39,913 nt of DNA from Leptolyngbyaceae cyanobacterium MAG.088 (GTDB lineage Bacteria; Cyanobacteriota; Cyanobacteriia; Phormidesmidales; Phormidesmidaceae), in NCBI GenBank assembly GCA_019634055.1, contig JAHQVZ010000332.1, positions 1 through 39,913 of the forward strand, read 5' to 3'. This document shows, piece by piece, positions 26,018-33,884 of this stretch (positions are counted from its first letter, which is position 1; each line of letters opens with the position of its first letter). Below the pieces are notes generated by a model. The model made no database searches and had not been told where the DNA came from. It saw only the letters and a program-made list of their open reading frames with translations. Position numbers and translations under genes: made by a program.

Positions 26018-27259
26018 TTAATCATCGGACAGACTTAAATGCTGGTTGCCGCTTTCTAAGCTGGATTTAATGGACTGCGGATCAATATTGACGACGTAAT
26101 GGCCATGCACATAGATGCGATTGCGCCCTTGCTGCTTGGCATGGTAAAGCGCTAAATCGGCTGCCTGTAGTAAATCTTGAGAAGCCATTGGATAGTTGGG
26201 GATGATTGTGGCAATACCCATCGTCAAGGTTACATAATCCCCCAGATCAGAGGTGACGTGTGGAATAGCTGCATTTACTAGTTGTTTCTTGATAGTGCGG
26301 GCTACACGATGACCACCCTCAGTATCGGTATTGGGTAAAACCACGACAAATTCTTCCCCACCATAGCGAGCTACCAAATCTGCAGGACGACGAATACAGC
26401 TTGTCAAGACGTCACTCACCTTAGCTAAGCAAACATCCCCCATAGGATGGCCATAGAAATCGTTATAAAGTTTGAAATAATCGATATCGCACAAAATCAA
26501 AGTCAGTGGCTGTTGTTCGCGTGCTAATCGATGCCATTCAGCATCAAAATAACGATCAAACTGTCGTCGATTAGCCAGTCCTGTGAGACTGTCGGTTAAT
26601 GCCAGTGCCTGTAAATCTTGGTTATCTTGCTTTAGCTGTTCGTATAACAGGCTATGGTGTACTGCGATCGCAATTTCATCCAATAGGATTTTGGTCTGGG
26701 TTAATTGCTCCGGCGTCCAAACATGCTCCTTGTCCTGACGACCGATAGCCACTAACCCCCACGGCTGCTCTACAAGCTGATTGACATGCGGTAAATGAAT
26801 AGGACACAACAGCCAAGAGCCTGGAAACTGACTGAGCCATTTTTGATCACCTGGAAAATTCTGAACAGATTGCTCATCCACGGCAATGGGAAATGGATGC
26901 TCTAGCTGTGCACTCACACTCTCCAAGCCTAAGTAACCGTTTAAAGCACTAGCGTGCTTTAAATTCGTAGGATGTAGAGATGACATCAGAGGCTGCCAAC
27001 AGCACGGACCATGCTTAAGCAGAAAGATCCAATCTGCCTGAAAAAAATCCATCAGTGACTGAACAACGTTTTTATAAACATCGTTCACCGTCAAGACTCG
27101 TCGGATACTCTGAATGGTTTCCCGTAAGCACGTTTGTTGTTGTAGCTGCTGCTGAAGCTGCTGAACATTACTCGGACTATCTTCAGAATAAGGAAAACGG
27201 GCCATCCTTGAGGAAGGGTCAAAGGACTGATGACAGTAATTTTGCCTAACCGAAAACAT
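26018..27259 (-). CDS. GAF-GGDEF diguanylate cyclase (soluble)
   Basis: 413 residues. The N-terminus includes a Gln-rich coiled coil (VQQLQQQLQQQTCLRETIQ). A GAF domain (about 50-205: VYKNVVQSLMDFFQADWIFLL, PWGLVAIGRQD, LDEIAIAVHHSLLYEQL) follows, then a GGDEF domain with GGEEF at residues 300-304. The product-inhibition motif RPAD is in the right place (five residues before GGEEF), so this cyclase should be feedback-inhibited by cyclic-di-GMP. No membrane helix is visible. It contains Cys-Cys-Trp (GPCCWQP) in the GAF domain but not the canonical bilin-binding Cys-His motif, so bilin binding is unlikely. It is the second cyclase in this window. It converges tightly on tpiA. Confidence 0.9.
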   Translation of the reverse strand: MFSVRQNYCHQSFDPSSRMARFPYSEDSPSNVQQLQQQLQQQTCLRETIQSIRRVLTVNDVYKNVVQSLMDFFQADWIFLLKHGPCCWQPLMSSLHPTNLKHASALNGYLGLESVSAQLEHPFPIAVDEQSVQNFPGDQKWLSQFPGSWLLCPIHLPHVNQLVEQPWGLVAIGRQDKEHVWTPEQLTQTKILLDEIAIAVHHSLLYEQLKQDNQDLQALALTDSLTGLANRRQFDRYFDAEWHRLAREQQPLTLILCDIDYFKLYNDFYGHPMGDVCLAKVSDVLTSCIRRPADLVARYGGEEFVVVLPNTDTEGGHRVARTIKKQLVNAAIPHVTSDLGDYVTLTMGIATIIPNYPMASQDLLQAADLALYHAKQQGRNRIYVHGHYVVNIDPQSIKSSLESGNQHLSLSDD

Positions 27260-27739
27260 AAAACGTCGCTACCCACCACACGCTGAGGATTGTGACTCAA
27301 AAAACAGTGTCTGTAGCTGAGGCAATTTCTCAATAAAAGACCTGTAGTACATAGAATGCCCAGGACTAAAAAACGTGTAATCAGCGTCAATACCCGTCAA
27401 GCTTAGTCGCCTCAACGGGTATACCAACTACTTAGTCAACCTATCAAACAAACCATGCAGGCATCTGACACGCCAGGTAACACACTGACCCCAACCTAGC
27501 CCTCATAAAGTGCCCAAATTTCTCAGTAGAACACATACGTGCAGCACGTGCTATGCCGCACTCAGTACGTCAATATTGGGAAACGCTTAAATGAACACAC
27601 TTGAAATAGGGTTTGAACCACTGCTATCCATAACTGATAAATCCTATGAATAATCAGGGATTGAAGAAAACACACAAATATATTCTTGGCAGATAGCTAC
27701 AGGGGGAGATGAGCATTTTTCGTATAGCCATCTAGGTCG

Positions 27740-27763
27740 AACGTTCTAACGTATCAGAACGTT
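27740..27763. repeat. Inverted repeat 1
   Basis: AACGTTCT (27740-27747), eight-base loop, AGAACGTT (27756-27763). Perfect arms, no T run on either side. Confidence 0.6.
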
Positions 27764-27907
27764 GGCACGTCACATTGACTTGGTAGCGTCACTTGCAAGA
27801 GATACCAACTGCCATAGCCTAATGTAGTCGACGCGATAAGTCACAACAGCAAAAATGTTAGGTTCACCCTAGAACATCACTTAAACACAAGTATCGAGCC
27901 CTCGTTG

Positions 27908-27940
27908 ATGAACTTCTATCGTAAAAAGACTGAAGTTCAT
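27908..27940. repeat. Inverted repeat 2
   Basis: ATGAACTTC (27908-27916), 15-base loop, GAAGTTCAT (27932-27940). Perfect nine-base arms. Confidence 0.65.
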
Positions 27941-27979
27941 TGCAATAGAAATGACAGCTAAGGTAACGCAACGTCCTAG

Positions 27980-28023
27980 AACCCTTGATATGAATAACAA
28001 CGACGTGGATATCAACAAGGGTT
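27980..28023. repeat. Inverted repeat 3
   Basis: AACCCTTG (27980-27987) pairs with CAAGGGTT (28016-28023). Inside it, ATAT/ATAT can add pairs after a three-base bulge. Confidence 0.6.
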
Positions 28024-28032
28024 AAGAATTAT

Positions 28033-28079
28033 GAAGCATTAACTTATGCCAATGCTCCATTAGCACAAGTTAATGCTTC
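28033..28079. repeat. Inverted repeat 4 (13-bp perfect arms)
   Basis: GAAGCATTAACTT (28033-28045), 21-base loop, AAGTTAATGCTTC (28067-28079). It lies 30 bases after the TPR gene stop and may serve as its transcript end, though no T run follows on the minus strand. Confidence 0.75.
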
Positions 28080-28108
28080 GTCCGACCACTGATTTTTAGA
28101 GATATTGG

Positions 28109-28918
28109 TTAGAGATTAAGAAAATGCTCGAGCCCAACCACTAGAGAAGGCGGCCAGCGTCGTACATTTTTAACCCAGTCCAAATCGGTATAGCGACGAT
28201 CTAACCCCCGAACGGCTACCCACTGACTTTCCGCTTCGCCCCAGTTACCTGTTTCCCAGAGAACAGCCGTGAGGGCAGCACGTACATCTGCATAATTAGG
28301 GTATTTACGTGCCAGGCTTTTAAGCACTTGCAGCGATTTTGCTTGAGCACCCACTTCAAAGAGTGTAATGCCGTAATTGGCATACCCTAGAGAAAAACTT
28401 GGCTGAATAGTAATGGACTGCTCATAATCTTTAAGAGCCGCTTGCCAATCGCCCTGCCCACCTTTGGCATTACCACGATTGTTATAGGCAGCTGGGTCAT
28501 CAGGGGACAATTTTAATAGCCGATTATAGTCATCAATAGCTTGCTGCCAATTACCCAAAGCTTCATAGGCCGCACCACGATTCAGATATGGGTCAGGCTG
28601 CAATGGATCTAATGCAATTGCTCGATCATAATCACCAATAGCATCCTCAACTTTATTTTGACTCACTCGCACATTACCCCGATTACTCCACACAGCAGGC
28701 TCATCAGGCAAGATATCAATTACCTGAGTCCATACCACTTCGGCTAGATCAAATTTGCCGTTGCGGGTTAATTCAAACGCCTGTTGGCGTAACTCGCCGA
28801 TATCAGCTTGAGAACTCGCCGACATATCTGCCAGAACGGGGGATGGGCATAGGGAGATGACTCCCAGCAGAAGCATGAGGACAACGGTGATTAATCGGCG
28901 CATAACATTCAAAAGCAT
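28109..28918 (-). CDS. Exported TPR-repeat protein
   Basis: 269 residues; ATG at 28918 preceded by AGGA (an in-frame ATG at 28903 is possible). The signal peptide (RRLITVVLMLLLGVISLCPSPVLA) contains a twin Arg but lacks a full Tat consensus. Four to five tetratricopeptide repeats span about residues 40-215 (AVWSNRGNVRVSQNKVEDAIGDY, PYLNRGAAYEALGNWQQAIDDY, AYNNRGNAKGGQGDWQAALKDY, LGYANYGITLFEVGAQAKSLQ). A conserved C-terminus (VKNVRRWPPSLV) follows. Related cyanobacterial and plastid TPR proteins are in the thylakoid lumen, so a periplasmic or lumenal scaffolding role is inferred; the partner is unknown. It lies 74 bases downstream of nothing in operon terms: tilS starts a separate unit on the same strand upstream and may read through. 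Confidence 0.83.
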   Translation of the reverse strand: MLLNVMRRLITVVLMLLLGVISLCPSPVLADMSASSQADIGELRQQAFELTRNGKFDLAEVVWTQVIDILPDEPAVWSNRGNVRVSQNKVEDAIGDYDRAIALDPLQPDPYLNRGAAYEALGNWQQAIDDYNRLLKLSPDDPAAYNNRGNAKGGQGDWQAALKDYEQSITIQPSFSLGYANYGITLFEVGAQAKSLQVLKSLARKYPNYADVRAALTAVLWETGNWGEAESQWVAVRGLDRRYTDLDWVKNVRRWPPSLVVGLEHFLNL

Positions 28919-28992
28919 TGTCCTAGATATAGCGTATGGTGAATTGATGGACTCTGACTATGGCGTTCACTGTTGTCAGAGTAAAACGTGCG

Positions 28993-29973
28993 CTACTGCA
29001 ATTTAATCCAGTCATGATCAACCCAAGCGATCAGTCCCCCCGGAAACGGATCGGTCTGTGTGCGATTGGGGGCACTAGCTAAGGCAACGAGTTTTTCAAT
29101 ATGTTCAAAGTTGGGCTGCTGGGGTAAGGCAACTTGTAACAACCGTCGGACTATACGTCGCTGAAGCGCTAATGGGACAACCGCAAATTGCGATCGCTGA
29201 ATCTGCCAACCCCCTTCCTTAGACTGAATTAGCTTGGCATATAACCCATCGGCTTGAGCATCTAGATAGGCAACTTCAGCGGTAAAGATTTCAGCCGTCT
29301 GGGCAAGGGTAGTTTCGACATTGGGATTAAAGTGCGATCGCAAGTACGGCATAAGTTCCTGACGAATGCGATTGCGGCGATAGTGCAAGCTGTCGTTAGA
29401 GCTGTCATGCCAGACAGGCAGTGTCAAATCACGACAAAATTCACCGGTTTCTTGTCGAGTCAACTGGAGTAAGGGGCGAGTGACCCAGACTTCTGAATCA
29501 GCCTCACTGAGAGGACGTTGCCAACGCAATGCCTGAATGCCATCCGCCCCACTACCACGCATAAGATTGTAGATTACTGTTTCCGCTCGATCGGTGGCCG
29601 TATGACCAGTCACCACATGGTGATAACCATGTTGAGTAGCCAACATTGCAAATACTTCATACCGCCAACTCCGAGCAGCGGCTTCAGTCTTGGGCAACCC
29701 CTGAGCAGTTTCCACAAAAAAAGGCAGCTGCCATTGCTGCGCTAATCGCGATACATGGGCAGCATTTTCACCAGAATCAGCTCGCCAGCGATGATCACAA
29801 TGAACTACAGCCAGATGCCAATCCCATTTGGCCCTCAAATCTAATAACAGTTTAGCCAGACACAAAGAATCCTGCCCCCCAGAAACAGCCATCAAAATAG
29901 ATGAGCCTTTAGGAAGCAGGACATTTGCTTTTAACAGGGTATGAATCTTAGCGTGAATAGGGGTCCAAGACAT
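28993..29973 (-). CDS. tilS: tRNA(Ile)-lysidine synthetase
   Basis: 326 residues. It attaches lysine to C34 of tRNA-Ile(CAU), so that it reads AUA instead of AUG; it is essential in bacteria that use this tRNA. The PP-loop ATP-binding motif SGGQDS (near residue 32), HCDHRWR, the TilS signature VTGHTATDRAETVIYNLMRGSG, the RPLL and VWHDSSN..RRNRIRQELMPYL segments are all visible. It has the short C-terminal region of cyanobacterial forms and lacks the full C-terminal tRNA-binding domains of E. coli TilS. The TPR gene follows 74 bases downstream on the same strand and could be co-transcribed. The PstS-like gene ends 65 bases upstream. Confidence 0.94.
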   Translation of the reverse strand: MSWTPIHAKIHTLLKANVLLPKGSSILMAVSGGQDSLCLAKLLLDLRAKWDWHLAVVHCDHRWRADSGENAAHVSRLAQQWQLPFFVETAQGLPKTEAAARSWRYEVFAMLATQHGYHHVVTGHTATDRAETVIYNLMRGSGADGIQALRWQRPLSEADSEVWVTRPLLQLTRQETGEFCRDLTLPVWHDSSNDSLHYRRNRIRQELMPYLRSHFNPNVETTLAQTAEIFTAEVAYLDAQADGLYAKLIQSKEGGWQIQRSQFAVVPLALQRRIVRRLLQVALPQQPNFEHIEKLVALASAPNRTQTDPFPGGLIAWVDHDWIKLQ

Positions 29974-30038
29974 GGAAATCAGTGTAAGTTGCGAGTGAAC
30001 GCCACCAATAGACTCAATTTCCTGCCTTGGAAACGACT

Positions 30039-32123
30039 CTAACCATCTAAGTCAGTTAGCTTATCAGCAGCATCAGACACTTTATCGATACCTTGCTGAC
30101 CAAGCTGACCAGCTTGGTCCTTAAGATTGCCAGTTTGCTGCTTAGCCTGATTAGCCATATCACCAGCCTTGTTAGTGACAGAGTCAGCGGCATTATTTAC
30201 GTTATCGCGAACACGATCCCACATTGATTGGGGAGCACTAGCCCCACCTTGCATCGCGTTAGCAGCATCGTCAGCCATGCCACCCAGCTTACCAGTCACG
30301 GCATCGGCTCCACCTTGAACAGCATTGCCAGCACCATCTAAACCGCCTTTGATGCCATCTCCAACGCGGCCAACGCCACCTTGAACAGCATTACCAGCAC
30401 TGTCTAAACCGCCTTTGATAGAGCCCAGACCACCTTTAGCGACATTGCCAGCACCGTCTAAACCGCCTTTGATACCATCTCCAACGCGGCCAACGCCACC
30501 TTGAACAGCATTACCAGCACTGCCTAAACCGCCTTTGACAGAACCTAAGCCACCTTTAGCGACATTGCCAGCACCGTCTAAACCGCCTTTGAGAGAGCCC
30601 AGGCCACCTTTAGCGACATTGCCAGCACCATCTAAACCGCCTTTGATGCCATCTCCAACGCGGCCAACGCCACCTTGAACAGCATTGCCAGCGCTGCCTA
30701 AACCGCCTTTGACAGAACCCAGACCACCTTTGGCGACATTACCAACATTACCAATGCCACCTTTGACAGAGCCTAGACCGCCCTTAGCGGTATCACCGAC
30801 AACGTTGAGACCACCCTTGGCCACATCACCTGTTCGCTTGGCAGCTCCCCAAGCAGCACCACCAGCAGCGGCAGCACCACCAGCAGCGACAGCACCTGCC
30901 TTGCCAATGCCTAGACCACCCATATTAGGGCCTTCGGCCGTGGCATAGGTTGTATCGCGACCTTTACGACGAGACCCCCAAGCAACTAAGCCCAAGCAAG
31001 CTGCAGGCACCAGCAACAACCACCAAAGATTCCCACGACTTATAGATGTGGGATTGCGATCGCCCACACCCTGATTAGCAGCCGTTGCCACTTGATTAGC
31101 CGCATTACCAGCCGCATCAGCCGCACCGTCTACAACGTCACCAGCAGCATCAGCTGCACCTTCTACAACGTCACCAGCGGCATCAGCTGCACCTTCTACA
31201 ACGTTACCAGCGGCATCAGCTGCACCTTGCACTGTGTTAGTAGCTGCACTGACAACACCAGCTAATGGGTTAGCGGCCTTCAAAGCAGCCTGACCAGGCT
31301 CACCAGCGGCATAGCCCAAAAAGGCCGCCACCGCAGGAGAAGGCTCACCCTTATAGACAAACGAAAAAGGCTGCGAGAAGGGATAGCGAGGATCTGTAGG
31401 CATCGTCTTATGCATTGGCAAAATGCGCACGCCTTCCAAATTCTCAACTTCGCTAATCAGACCGTAGCTGATGCCATCGGCTCCTAATTCTTTAGCAATA
31501 TCTTCAGTGCTATCAGAACTTAGCTGAGAGGCGGTGCCACCTGTGGCAAATTCAGCCGCTTGGAAAACAGGATAGGGAGCTAACGCTAAACGAGTATCAC
31601 TGGTATCAGGACGATCCACCAGACGAATAGCTCCAGCCGGACCACCCACTTCAGACCAGTCTGTAATCTCACCACGGAAGATTTGCGCAAATTGCTCAGA
31701 CGTCAAGCTCTCAGAGAATGGGTTATCCTCACCGACGATCATGGCAATTTTGATGCGATTCACATCTACAGCCGATAGATCCTGAGAACGCTCATCTGCA
31801 CTTAGAGGACGACTAATAGCGGCCAAGTCAGAATTACCATCGATCAAAGATTGAACTGCTTGATCAGCACCCACAGCATCAACATTAACTGCAGCACCAT
31901 CAAACTTTCCTTCAAAGTCAGCCTTTAAAGCATCACTAATCAGATTCATGGCATCGGAACCACTGCTGACATTAAGACTAGTGTCATTAGGAACAGCAGT
32001 AGGCACCTCAAATGCAGCGAACGCTGACATCATTGCGGGACGAAAGAATGGCTGACTCGGAGCAATGACCGTAAGCAAAGCAACCGTAGCAGCCAAAGTG
32101 AAGGTAGAGCGGGGTTTAAGCAT
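30039..32123 (-). CDS. PstS-like substrate-binding protein with transmembrane helix and long 11/7-residue repeats
   Basis: 694 residues; ATG at 32123 with GAGG nine bases upstream. Order: signal peptide (1-36); a PstS-like periplasmic binding domain (about 40-290: LNVSSGSDAMNLISDALKADFE, DLAAISRPLS, FAQIFRGEITDWSEVGG, RPFSFVYKG-like FSQPFSFVYKGEPSPAV); four copies of an 11-residue unit (GDVVEGAADAA); and one membrane helix (about 362-380, WWLLLVPAACLGLVAWGS) followed by RRKGR. A long Gly/Ala part of 11- and 7-residue units (VGRVGDGIKGG, LDGAGNVAKGG, LGSVKGG) follows, and a LEA-like charged C-terminus (ADSVTNKAGDMANQAKQQTG). The RRK after the helix suggests the second repeat block is cytoplasmic. 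No pstCAB genes are adjacent. It does not look like a normal transporter component, since the helix anchors it and the repeats are extra. Ligand unknown. Confidence 0.82.
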   Translation of the reverse strand: MLKPRSTFTLAATVALLTVIAPSQPFFRPAMMSAFAAFEVPTAVPNDTSLNVSSGSDAMNLISDALKADFEGKFDGAAVNVDAVGADQAVQSLIDGNSDLAAISRPLSADERSQDLSAVDVNRIKIAMIVGEDNPFSESLTSEQFAQIFRGEITDWSEVGGPAGAIRLVDRPDTSDTRLALAPYPVFQAAEFATGGTASQLSSDSTEDIAKELGADGISYGLISEVENLEGVRILPMHKTMPTDPRYPFSQPFSFVYKGEPSPAVAAFLGYAAGEPGQAALKAANPLAGVVSAATNTVQGAADAAGNVVEGAADAAGDVVEGAADAAGDVVDGAADAAGNAANQVATAANQGVGDRNPTSISRGNLWWLLLVPAACLGLVAWGSRRKGRDTTYATAEGPNMGGLGIGKAGAVAAGGAAAAGGAAWGAAKRTGDVAKGGLNVVGDTAKGGLGSVKGGIGNVGNVAKGGLGSVKGGLGSAGNAVQGGVGRVGDGIKGGLDGAGNVAKGGLGSLKGGLDGAGNVAKGGLGSVKGGLGSAGNAVQGGVGRVGDGIKGGLDGAGNVAKGGLGSIKGGLDSAGNAVQGGVGRVGDGIKGGLDGAGNAVQGGADAVTGKLGGMADDAANAMQGGASAPQSMWDRVRDNVNNAADSVTNKAGDMANQAKQQTGNLKDQAGQLGQQGIDKVSDAADKLTDLDG
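30307..30790 (-). repeat. Tandem repeats encoding 11- and 7-residue Gly-rich units
   Basis: A plus-strand segment beginning tctaaaccgcctttgat recurs at 30337, 30457 and 30631, followed each time by about 60 nearly identical bases. The offsets of 120 and 174 bases equal 40 and 58 codons, that is 11+11+7+11 and 11+11+7+11+7+11. The units are in frame and nearly identical, so copy number probably changes by recombination. It is coding, not a CRISPR array. Confidence 0.88.
31109..31240 (-). repeat. 33-base tandem repeat (four 11-residue units)
   Basis: Four 33-base units encode GDVVEGAADAA and variants (GNVVEGAADAA, GDVVDGAADAA). They lie between the binding domain and the membrane helix of the PstS-like protein. 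The last unit is diverged. Confidence 0.85.
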
Positions 32124-32646
32124 TATTTAAAACCTCGAATTAACAAGAGCCGTTTCACCAAAAACCAAACAAAACGTGTGTGAGAACTTCATTAGCGCGA
32201 CCCTAGAACCCAGCAATAATTCTATCGTTGGAGGAAAAGACAGATCAACACGCAACGTCCGGATAATCAAACAAATGTCTAGAGCCTTAAAGTATTCAGA
32301 TGAAAATTAGACTTTTCATAGGGCTAAGCCCACATAAGGCTCTAAAGCAAACGAATTAGGGGCTTAAAACGCTTTAGTTTGGACAGATGTATCACTACCA
32401 ACGATAGGACCGATTGAATGGTTCGATTCAGAACTTCAATATTTTTTCGGGTTAAATACGGAAAAGTTTGTATAAATGGCGCAGCAATCATGAGGTATTT
32501 GTATTAAGCTAATTTACTTTTAGAAATATTTTTCATATTTTTTATCCTCATCGCTCAGGGTATGAAGCTGTATCAAACCCTAGAGGATAGTTAAAAATAT
32601 GCGCTGATTAGCGTGGGGTTAACTGCATGGTGGTTTATGCTCTTCG
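32124..32646. other. Divergent intergenic region between the PstS-like gene and minC
   Basis: No credible gene. It holds a candidate structured RNA at 32280-32344 and a further inverted repeat CTAAAGC/GCTTTAG at 32342-32377. It is AT-rich near 32470-32570, where the minC promoter would lie. I looked for a Pho box (tandem CTTAAC-type repeats) and did not see a convincing one. Confidence 0.55.
32280..32344 (-). promoter_or_regulatory. Candidate three-way-junction leader RNA of the PstS-like gene
   Basis: On the minus strand the outer stem is TAGAGCCTTA (32344-32335) with TAAGGCTCTA (32289-32280), ten perfect pairs. Inside are two more stems: GGGC/GCCC (32331-32321, three-base loop) and ATGAAAA/TTTTCAT (32319-32300, six-base loop). 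The fold is a three-way junction about 160-220 bases before the start codon. An alternative stem CTAAAGC/GCTTTAG (32342-32348 and 32371-32377) competes with the outer stem. It could be a cis-regulatory RNA; the known riboswitch classes I recall do not match. Confidence 0.4.
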
Positions 32647-33732
32647 ATGATCCGTGCAGGGTCAATGTTTTTTACCTGTAGCTTAGAAGCGCCTCGGAAT
32701 GCTTCTAGTGAATTCCAAATGAATAACGACGCAGCTAAAAAAACACCCGAAGAGAATGAGGTTGTCGATCCTCCTCTCAAGCAAGATGAGCCTAATCGTG
32801 ATGTTCCAGCCGATGCATCTGCGGCCAGTGAGCCTGCCAGCGTTGCAAACATAGCTCCTCAGGAAAGTCGTTCAGCGTTGGCTGCACGCTTAAGGGAATC
32901 AAACAATGTAGAGCTCTATGTTTTTGAGGAAGCCCCCAATCGGGAAATGGGCGATATTGAAGTCTTAGCTGATGTCTCATCCCTAGATTTGGAGGTAGAC
33001 CAGCAGGAAAGCATTTCTAAACAGCAGGTCAGCTTTAAGAGTGAGCAAGGCCGACTGTTATTACTGCTCCCCCCTGCTGCCGAAAAGAGCTTCACTCCAG
33101 TGGAATGGGAAGAGTTGTGTCAACAGATCAAACATCGTCTTGGGTCCGAAGACCGTTTTTTTCAACCGAATACGACCGTGCATTTAATTGCTCGTGATCG
33201 ACTTCTCGATAGTCGTCAGCTGCAAAAAATTGATGAGCTTCTACAGGCAGCTGAACTCTGCATGAAGCGAATTTATACTCAGCGACGACAAACAGCTGTG
33301 GCTGCTGCTACCGCAGGCTATTCAGTTGAACAACAGACCAAATTAGATCATTTGAGTGACGTGCAAGGCAAGGCGTTAGCTCCGCCCCTCTACTTGCAGA
33401 CAACCGTACGCTCTGGAACAGAGATTCGTCATCCTGGCTCGATTGTTGTGTTAGGTGATGTGAATCCAGGTGGGTCATTAATCGCGGCTGGAGATATTTT
33501 TGTGTGGGGACGTCTGCGGGGGATAGCCCACGCCGGCTCAGAAGGAAATACGGCCTGTCGCATTATGACGTTACATATGCAGCCTACCCAGCTACGTATT
33601 GCTGATAAAGTAGCTCGGGCACCCGAAAAACCTCCGGCTTTGTATCAGCCAGAAGTCGCTTATGTAAACAAAAATGCTATTCGGATTGCGATCGCATCCG
33701 AATTTGCCCAGATTAACCTCAATGCCCCTTGA
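32647..33732 (+). CDS. minC: Septum site-determining protein MinC
   Basis: 361 residues if started at the ATG at 32647. In-frame ATGs at 32665 and 32719 are alternatives, and no ribosome site decides clearly. Residues 1-110 are a variable acidic region. The N-terminal MinC domain (about 115-210, VSFKSEQGRLLLLLPP, FFQPNTTVHLIARDRLL) inhibits FtsZ. The C-terminal beta-helical MinC domain (about 240-345) has TVRSGTEIRHPGSIVVLGDV, NPGGSLIAAGDIFVWGRLRGIAHAG and ACRIMTLHMQPTQLRIADK and binds MinD. First gene of minCDE: minD starts 152 bases downstream. The complex blocks polar Z-ring assembly. The long N-terminus is longer than in enterobacterial MinC (about 230 residues), as is usual in cyanobacteria. 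Confidence 0.9.
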   Translation: MIRAGSMFFTCSLEAPRNASSEFQMNNDAAKKTPEENEVVDPPLKQDEPNRDVPADASAASEPASVANIAPQESRSALAARLRESNNVELYVFEEAPNREMGDIEVLADVSSLDLEVDQQESISKQQVSFKSEQGRLLLLLPPAAEKSFTPVEWEELCQQIKHRLGSEDRFFQPNTTVHLIARDRLLDSRQLQKIDELLQAAELCMKRIYTQRRQTAVAAATAGYSVEQQTKLDHLSDVQGKALAPPLYLQTTVRSGTEIRHPGSIVVLGDVNPGGSLIAAGDIFVWGRLRGIAHAGSEGNTACRIMTLHMQPTQLRIADKVARAPEKPPALYQPEVAYVNKNAIRIAIASEFAQINLNAP

Positions 33733-33884
33733 AGTAAGAACTCCAACCCGACTCTAACGAGTCAAACGGGCAAGCCCCAGAAATTCCTGCAAGAATTTCC
33801 CATAAAATTTGCCACAACGTGCGATTATTGCCCTACTTGAGCCCTATCCCCCGCGAACACCGTCCTCAATCGCCCATTTAATCC

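Larger units (their letters stand above)
27260..28108. other. 849-base gene-free region rich in inverted repeats
   Basis: No reading frame of convincing length on either strand. It contains four separate inverted repeats between 27740 and 28079 (listed individually) and a ten-base palindrome AGCACGTGCT at 27543-27552. It lies upstream of the GAF-GGDEF gene (promoter side) and downstream of the TPR gene (3' side). This is long for an otherwise compact stretch, so it may encode a structured non-coding RNA or be a decayed gene. Confidence 0.55.

Noticed and set aside
27591-27653. 20-codon frame in the gene-free region (starts MNTLEIGF)
   Set aside because: Short, not hydrophobic, with no clear ribosome site and no recognisable content.
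30307-31240. Dense direct repeats resembling a CRISPR array or mobile element
   Set aside because: They are in frame within one long coding sequence and follow exact codon multiples (33, 120 and 174 bases).
32301-32360. 19-codon frame inside the candidate leader RNA
   Set aside because: It reads through the hairpin arms on the plus strand and has no ribosome site; structure explains the sequence better.
32124-32646. Pho box for the PstS-like gene
   Set aside because: Scattered CTTAAA words occur, but not in tandem 11-base spacing.
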